Notes under the pieces: generated by a model
What the model was told of the DNA's origin: nothing
Seen by the model: the letters and a program-made list of their open reading frames with translations, nothing else
The model's database searches: none
Position numbers and translations under genes: made by a program
Assembly: GCF_006438825.1 (NCBI RefSeq)
Contig: NZ_RCZP01000001.1
Span: forward strand, 1,056 to 65,055
Length of the DNA stretch: 64,000 bases
Direction: 5' to 3'
Source: Muricoccus nepalensis
GTDB lineage: Bacteria; Pseudomonadota; Alphaproteobacteria; Acetobacterales; Acetobacteraceae
Shown: positions 60,328 to 64,000 of the stretch, one piece after another
How positions within the stretch are numbered: the stretch's first letter is position 1
Layout: each line of letters starts with the position of its first letter

Positions 60328-61368
60328 TCAGGCGAGGGCCTGGCCGATCCCCGAGAGGAATTCGTCGGCCGGGATCGCGTTGTTGGGGAAGGCGCGCCCG
60401 TCGGAGGGGAGCAGGCCGAAATCCTGCTCGATGATGTTCCAGACGATCAGCTTCGGCCGGTGCCGCTTGAAGCCCGCGCCCCTCAGGTAGTCGAGCAGCA
60501 CGCGGTAGGGCCCCTTGAGGTGGTTCTCCCAGGAGAGCGAGACCGGGCGGTTCAGCAGCGAGGAGATCATCGGCGCGAGGTTGTACTTCGGCTGGGCGAA
60601 GCTGTTGCCGACCACCGCGACGTCGGCCGCGTCGTCCTGCACGAGGGCGTCGCGCCCGGCGGCGGCCAGCGGGCGGCGGACGAGGAACGGCTCCACCTGG
60701 TACTTCGAGCGCTCGGGCGCGGGCAGGAGGTTGAGCAGGTCGTTCTCCGTGCCCGGCATCTGCACGCGCTCGCCGAGGCGGGTGCCGGGGGCGCGGCTCG
60801 GCGGCAGGCGGAGGCGCGGGGAGAGCTGCGCGACGAGATCCGTCGCGGCCAGCTCCGCCGCAGCAGGGGTCCAATGGATGTCGTTGCGGAAGTACAGCGC
60901 CTCGCCCGGCGCGCTCCGGCGCTGGGCCGCGAAGACCTGGGCGAGGTCCGGCACCACCGCCCCGCCGGCGCGGAGCCCCTCCACGGCCAGGCCGTAGCGC
61001 TGCGCGGCCTCGGGACTGAAGGTCCAGTCCTCCGGCAGGAACTCCGGGTAGACGCGCGCCTTGGCGGGGGCGACGAGGATGGCGCACTCGATGCCGCGGG
61101 CGCGGATCAGGCCGACCGCGTCGTTGATGATCTTCGTGACCTGGCCAAGGCGGGCGCTGCTCGCCTGGCGCGGGTCGTCGAAGGCGAGGAAGAGCCAGCC
61201 GTTCTTCCCCACCACGACCCCGTTCATGATCGTCGCCGCCCGTGCGCCGGGAGGCGTGGCGAGGCCGGCGGACAGCCCCAGGCCCGTCCGCAGGGCGGTC
61301 CGACGCGAAAGATCCGCAGCCACGTTCAAGGAGACCTCGTCCGAAAACAATTTCGTGAGGTGTATCAT
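60328..61368 (-). CDS. AlgJ-like SGNH O-acetyltransferase (copy 3)
   Basis: 346 residues resembling copy 2. A Tat-like or Sec signal region (LSRRTALRTGLGLSAGLATPPGARA) is followed by VVVGKNGWLFLAFDDPR. Its triad motif is altered: D163-I-H165-W in FRNDIHWTPAAAELAA and S256 in VAVVGNSFAQP, so Thr becomes Ile and GSSY becomes GNSF while the catalytic D, H and S remain. ATG 61368 is the best start; a later GTG (NVAADLSRR) is possible. Lies 89 bases upstream of copy 2. Confidence 0.88.
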   Translation of the reverse strand: MIHLTKLFSDEVSLNVAADLSRRTALRTGLGLSAGLATPPGARAATIMNGVVVGKNGWLFLAFDDPRQASSARLGQVTKIINDAVGLIRARGIECAILVAPAKARVYPEFLPEDWTFSPEAAQRYGLAVEGLRAGGAVVPDLAQVFAAQRRSAPGEALYFRNDIHWTPAAAELAATDLVAQLSPRLRLPPSRAPGTRLGERVQMPGTENDLLNLLPAPERSKYQVEPFLVRRPLAAAGRDALVQDDAADVAVVGNSFAQPKYNLAPMISSLLNRPVSLSWENHLKGPYRVLLDYLRGAGFKRHRPKLIVWNIIEQDFGLLPSDGRAFPNNAIPADEFLSGIGQALA

Positions 61369-61472
61369 GGTAACCGGCGATCGGAAGCGGCGGCGGGCGG
61401 CGCCGCCGCGTTCGTTGCGGGTTATGGCCGGGCGGACACAGCCTTGCCGCGTGCCGGGCGGATGGACCGGCC

Positions 61473-62234
61473 TCAGCGCGCGAGGAGGTCGCGGATCGTC
61501 GGCTCCAGCGCGGCCGAGAGGCGCGCGTAGCCCTCGGGCGCGAGGTGGAGGCGGTCGGGCGCGATCGAGGCGGCGAGGCGCCCCCGGGCGTCGAGCAGCA
61601 CCGGCCCCGGATCGGCGTAGAAGACCCACTCGCCGTCGGCGCAGCGGGCGACCAGCTCGTTGACGCGGGCGTTGACGCGCCGGGTGGGGTCGCTGGCCTC
61701 CGCCCCGCGCGGCAGGATGCCGAGGACGAGCACCCGCGTCTCCGGCGAGCGCCGGCGGATGAACCGCACGACCTCCGCGATGCCGAGCGCCGTGTCCTCG
61801 GGCCTGGAGTTATAGCTCGCGTTGTTGGTGCCGATGAGGAGGACCGCGAGCCGCGGGCGGAGCGTGGCCGGCCAGTGCCCCTCCTGCTGGAGCCGCCAGA
61901 GCAGGCCCTGCACGAAGTCGCCCATCACCCCGAAGTTCACCGCGCCGCGGGCCGCGTAGTGGGCGGCCCAGGTCGCGGGGTCCCAGGCCTGAGTGATGGA
62001 GTCGCCGAGGAAGATCATCCGCGCCCCGGCCAGGCCGCCGGCCGCGACCCGGGACAGCTCCGCCACCCGGGCGAGCGAGGGCGGGTAGTGAAGCCTCTCC
62101 GGTCGCGCCTCGCGCGGCATCGGGTCGCGGGGGGGCAGCGCGGCGCAGGCCGGGGCGCCCTCGGCGGGCAGGGCCGCAAGCCCAGCCATCAGGCCGAGCG
62201 CCCCGGCGAGGCGGCGGAAGCCGTGGGGCGGCAT
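61473..62234 (-). CDS. Secreted SGNH/GDSL-family hydrolase
   Basis: 253 residues. The signal peptide (AGALGLMAGLAALPAEGAPA) suggests a periplasmic enzyme. Block I is MIFLGDSITQAW with nucleophile S79, block III IGTNNASYNSR, and block V APDRLHLAPEGYA with the Asp-His pair. It resembles platelet-activating-factor-acetylhydrolase-type GDSL esterases, some of which remove acetyl groups from sugars. Set among acetyltransferase genes, it is a candidate deacetylase that adjusts acetylation of the same polymer; this is inferred from position. Confidence 0.9.
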   Translation of the reverse strand: MPPHGFRRLAGALGLMAGLAALPAEGAPACAALPPRDPMPREARPERLHYPPSLARVAELSRVAAGGLAGARMIFLGDSITQAWDPATWAAHYAARGAVNFGVMGDFVQGLLWRLQQEGHWPATLRPRLAVLLIGTNNASYNSRPEDTALGIAEVVRFIRRRSPETRVLVLGILPRGAEASDPTRRVNARVNELVARCADGEWVFYADPGPVLLDARGRLAASIAPDRLHLAPEGYARLSAALEPTIRDLLAR

Positions 62235-62297
62235 GGGCGGGAGAGACCTCCTTGTTGGCGCCTCCCCCTCGCCGCCCCGCGGCGCATGGCCAGGGCC

Positions 62298-63308
62298 TCA
62301 GGCCGCGGCGTCGGAAACCGCGTCCTGGTAGCCGCGGGGATGCTTCTTCCGCCATGCATAGGCCGTGCCGACGATGTCGTCGATCGCGCCGAGCCGGGGC
62401 GTCCAGCCGGTGTCGCGCCGCAGCGCCGCGTTGGAGGCGACGAGGACCGGCGGGTCGCCCGCCCGCCGCGGGCCGAGGACGTGGGGCACTGGGCGCCCCG
62501 CCGCGCGCTCCACTGCCGCGATGACCTCGAGCACGGAGGCGCCGGTGCCGCTGCCCACGTTGTAGCGGCAGGAGGGGCCGTCCTTCAGCCGGTCGAGCAC
62601 CCGCAGATGCGCGTCGGCGAGGTCGGTGACATGGACGTAGTCGCGGATGGCCGTGCCGTCGGGCGTCGCGTAGTCCGTGCCGAAGACGGTGAGCGCGGGG
62701 CCGAGGCCGAGCGCCGCGTTCACCGCGTTGGGGATGAGGTGCGTCTCGGGGTTGTGGTCCTCGCCCAGCCGGCCGCCGGGATCGGCGCCGGCCGCGTTGA
62801 AGTAGCGCAGCGCCGCCGAGCGCAGCCCGTGCACCCGGTCCGCCCATTCCAGCCCGCGCTCGACCATGAGCTTGGACTCGCCATAGGGCGAGACGGGCGC
62901 GAGGGCCTCGTTCTCGTCGATCGGGATGCGGGCGGGCTCGCCGAAGAGCGCGGCGGTGGAGGAGAGCACGAAGCGCCGCACCCCCGCCTTCACCGCGGCG
63001 TCGGCGAGCCAGAGGGAGTTGCCGAGGTTCTCGGCGAGGTAGCGCAGCGGCTCGCGCATGCTCTCGCCGACCAGCGACAGGGCGGCGAAGTGCAGCACGC
63101 CGTCGAAGCGCCAGCCGGCGAGCACCTCCTCCACCTTGCGGCGGTCGGAAAGGTCGCCCACGACGAGTTCCATGCCCGGCTGGACCGCGCCGCGATGCCC
63201 CTGGCGGAGGTCGTCGAGGATCACGACGTCGTCGCCCCGCTCCTGCAGGGCGAGGGCCACATGGCTCCCCACATAGCCGGCGCCGCCGGTCACCAGGTAC
63301 CGTCCCAT
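62298..63308 (-). CDS. galE: UDP-glucose 4-epimerase
   Basis: The 336-residue extended short-chain dehydrogenase interconverts UDP-glucose and UDP-galactose. The NAD-binding motif GGAGYVGSH lies at residues 8-16, the catalytic pair is Y142 and K146 (SPYGESK) with S117/T118, and substrate motifs RYFNAAGADPGGRLGEDH and NVGSGTGASVLEVI are present. AGAGGA lies six bases before ATG 63308, which excludes the longer frame upstream. As first gene of the minus-strand half it could supply UDP-Gal for the exopolysaccharide. Confidence 0.96.
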   Translation of the reverse strand: MGRYLVTGGAGYVGSHVALALQERGDDVVILDDLRQGHRGAVQPGMELVVGDLSDRRKVEEVLAGWRFDGVLHFAALSLVGESMREPLRYLAENLGNSLWLADAAVKAGVRRFVLSSTAALFGEPARIPIDENEALAPVSPYGESKLMVERGLEWADRVHGLRSAALRYFNAAGADPGGRLGEDHNPETHLIPNAVNAALGLGPALTVFGTDYATPDGTAIRDYVHVTDLADAHLRVLDRLKDGPSCRYNVGSGTGASVLEVIAAVERAAGRPVPHVLGPRRAGDPPVLVASNAALRRDTGWTPRLGAIDDIVGTAYAWRKKHPRGYQDAVSDAAA

Positions 63309-63440
63309 CAATGATCCTCTATGCTCGATGCGCTCAACATTCATCGCGGCGCGGCCATCGGCCGCCCTGGGGCTGGACGGCTTCGCGCATCCGTCGGAGA
63401 CCGTCCAGTCACATAACCTAACGCGGGGCGGGGCTGGACG

Positions 63441-64000
63441 ATGCGCATGGGTCGCCTTCTGGTCCTTCTGCCCGGCGAGGGCTTCGGGGAGGCCGGAGCC
63501 TTGGCCCTGCGCGTGGCGGGGGCGGCCGCTGGCCTCGGGGTGGAGGTCGCCGTCGCGGCGCAGGAGCCGGCGCGGGACCGCCTGCGCGCGGGGTCGCCGC
63601 CCGCGGGAGCCCTGGCGCTGGTGGATCCCCCCCTGCCCCGGAACCGCGGTCCCTCGGGCGTGGTCCGGCAGGCGCAGGCCGAGGCCACAAGCGCGGTCCT
63701 CGCCGCCGCGCGGCCGGACGCCGCTCTCCTTTCCCTTCCCTGGCCAGACAGCGGCGCGGGCGCCATGGCGGCGCTGGCCGTGGCCGCGCTGCCGGTCCTC
63801 GTTCTCCTCCATCTGGCCCCCCGCGGCGGTCCCCGGCCGGTCGCGCTCGACGACGCCGCCCTCGCGGACGCGGCGGCGATGCGGGCCGAGTGGGTGGCCG
63901 TCTCCGGGCCGGTCGCGGCGCGGGCGGGGCGGCTGCTCGGCCTGCCGGAGGGGCGGGTCGCGGTCATCCCGCCCGGGGCGGAGCGCCCGCGGCCGGCCGA
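63441..64000 (+). CDS. Probable glycosyltransferase family 4 protein, N-terminal part (runs off the window)
   Basis: An open frame from ATG 63441 continues to the last base (about 186 residues) without a stop. MRMGRLLVLLPGEGFGEAGALALRVAG has the glycine-rich start of GT-B glycosyltransferases. WVAVSGPVAARAGRLLGLPEGRVAVIPPGAERP matches the inter-domain region where GT4 enzymes read V-x-V-I-P-x-G. An ATG at 63447 is an alternative start. Divergent from galE (132 bases), it suggests that the polysaccharide locus extends to the right. Confidence 0.7.
   Translation, partial: MRMGRLLVLLPGEGFGEAGALALRVAGAAAGLGVEVAVAAQEPARDRLRAGSPPAGALALVDPPLPRNRGPSGVVRQAQAEATSAVLAAARPDAALLSLPWPDSGAGAMAALAVAALPVLVLLHLAPRGGPRPVALDDAALADAAAMRAEWVAVSGPVAARAGRLLGLPEGRVAVIPPGAERPRPA

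Noticed and set aside
53251-63308. Calling the locus an alginate operon
   Set aside because: Only the acetylation module matches; polymerase, epimerase, lyase and export genes of alginate are not present in the window.
63341-63967. Minus-strand frame upstream of galE
   Set aside because: It is antisense to the glycosyltransferase-like frame, and galE has a good ribosome site at its own ATG (63308).
1-64000. CRISPR array, anti-phage island or prophage
   Set aside because: No regularly spaced repeats, cas genes, phage structural genes or integrases were seen; the tandem repeats found are short and at gene ends.

Overview
The window is very GC-rich coding DNA with almost no gaps: no gene-free stretch exceeds 300 bases. 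Neighbours often overlap by four bases (ATGA, GTGA or TTGA). The order valS, popZ, tolC, PIMT-like gene and the presence of PopZ point to an alphaproteobacterium. The very high GC, the liv-type transport operon carrying acyl-CoA ligases and the NdvB-like GH17-GT2 protein would fit Acetobacteraceae (Roseomonas-like), but the genus is inference. No CRISPR array, rRNA, prophage or complete insertion sequence is visible. One IS481-type transposase tail lies at the left edge.

Bases 1-12,350 are almost all on the minus strand. They hold a vitamin B6 pair (pdxA-pdxJ) with a 2OG/Fe(II) dioxygenase, ilvD, a DEDDh exonuclease, an MHS-type transporter, a 61-residue membrane protein, valS, popZ, tolC and a PIMT-like methyltransferase. 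Two tRNAs (Cys, Asn) and a terminator follow, then two orphan phosphonate genes (phnM, DUF1045). Next come an acyl-CoA dehydrogenase with a CaiB-type CoA-transferase, and a ThDP enzyme divergent from a stand-alone AsnC effector domain.

Bases 19.3-38.6 kb hold two small Gly/Tyr-rich lipoproteins, an amidase, a gamma-glutamyltransferase behind a strongly structured intergenic region, a QuiC-type fusion, csaA, gpt, a CNNM/CBS protein and the GH17-GT2 glucan synthase. These are followed by a five-gene hydrolase operon (M20, carbamoylase-like, MlrC-like, VOC, GNAT) and an acetylpolyamine amidohydrolase-comM pair. Bases 38.6-46.6 kb are one tight seven-gene operon: a branched-chain-type ABC importer with two CoA ligases, probably for uptake and activation of a carboxylic acid. 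Bases 46.7-53.1 kb group a GDPD, a nucleoside hydrolase, an M20 amidohydrolase, a solute-binding protein and adenine deaminase, which suggests purine and amide salvage.

Bases 53.2-64.0 kb are the most unusual part. It is a polysaccharide O-acetylation locus with algI, an AlgX/J-like gene and a BcsC-like TPR gene on plus, facing algF, two more AlgJ-like genes, a GDSL hydrolase and galE on minus. A glycosyltransferase-like gene runs off the right edge. No alginate or cellulose polymerase is seen, so the acetylated polymer is unknown.
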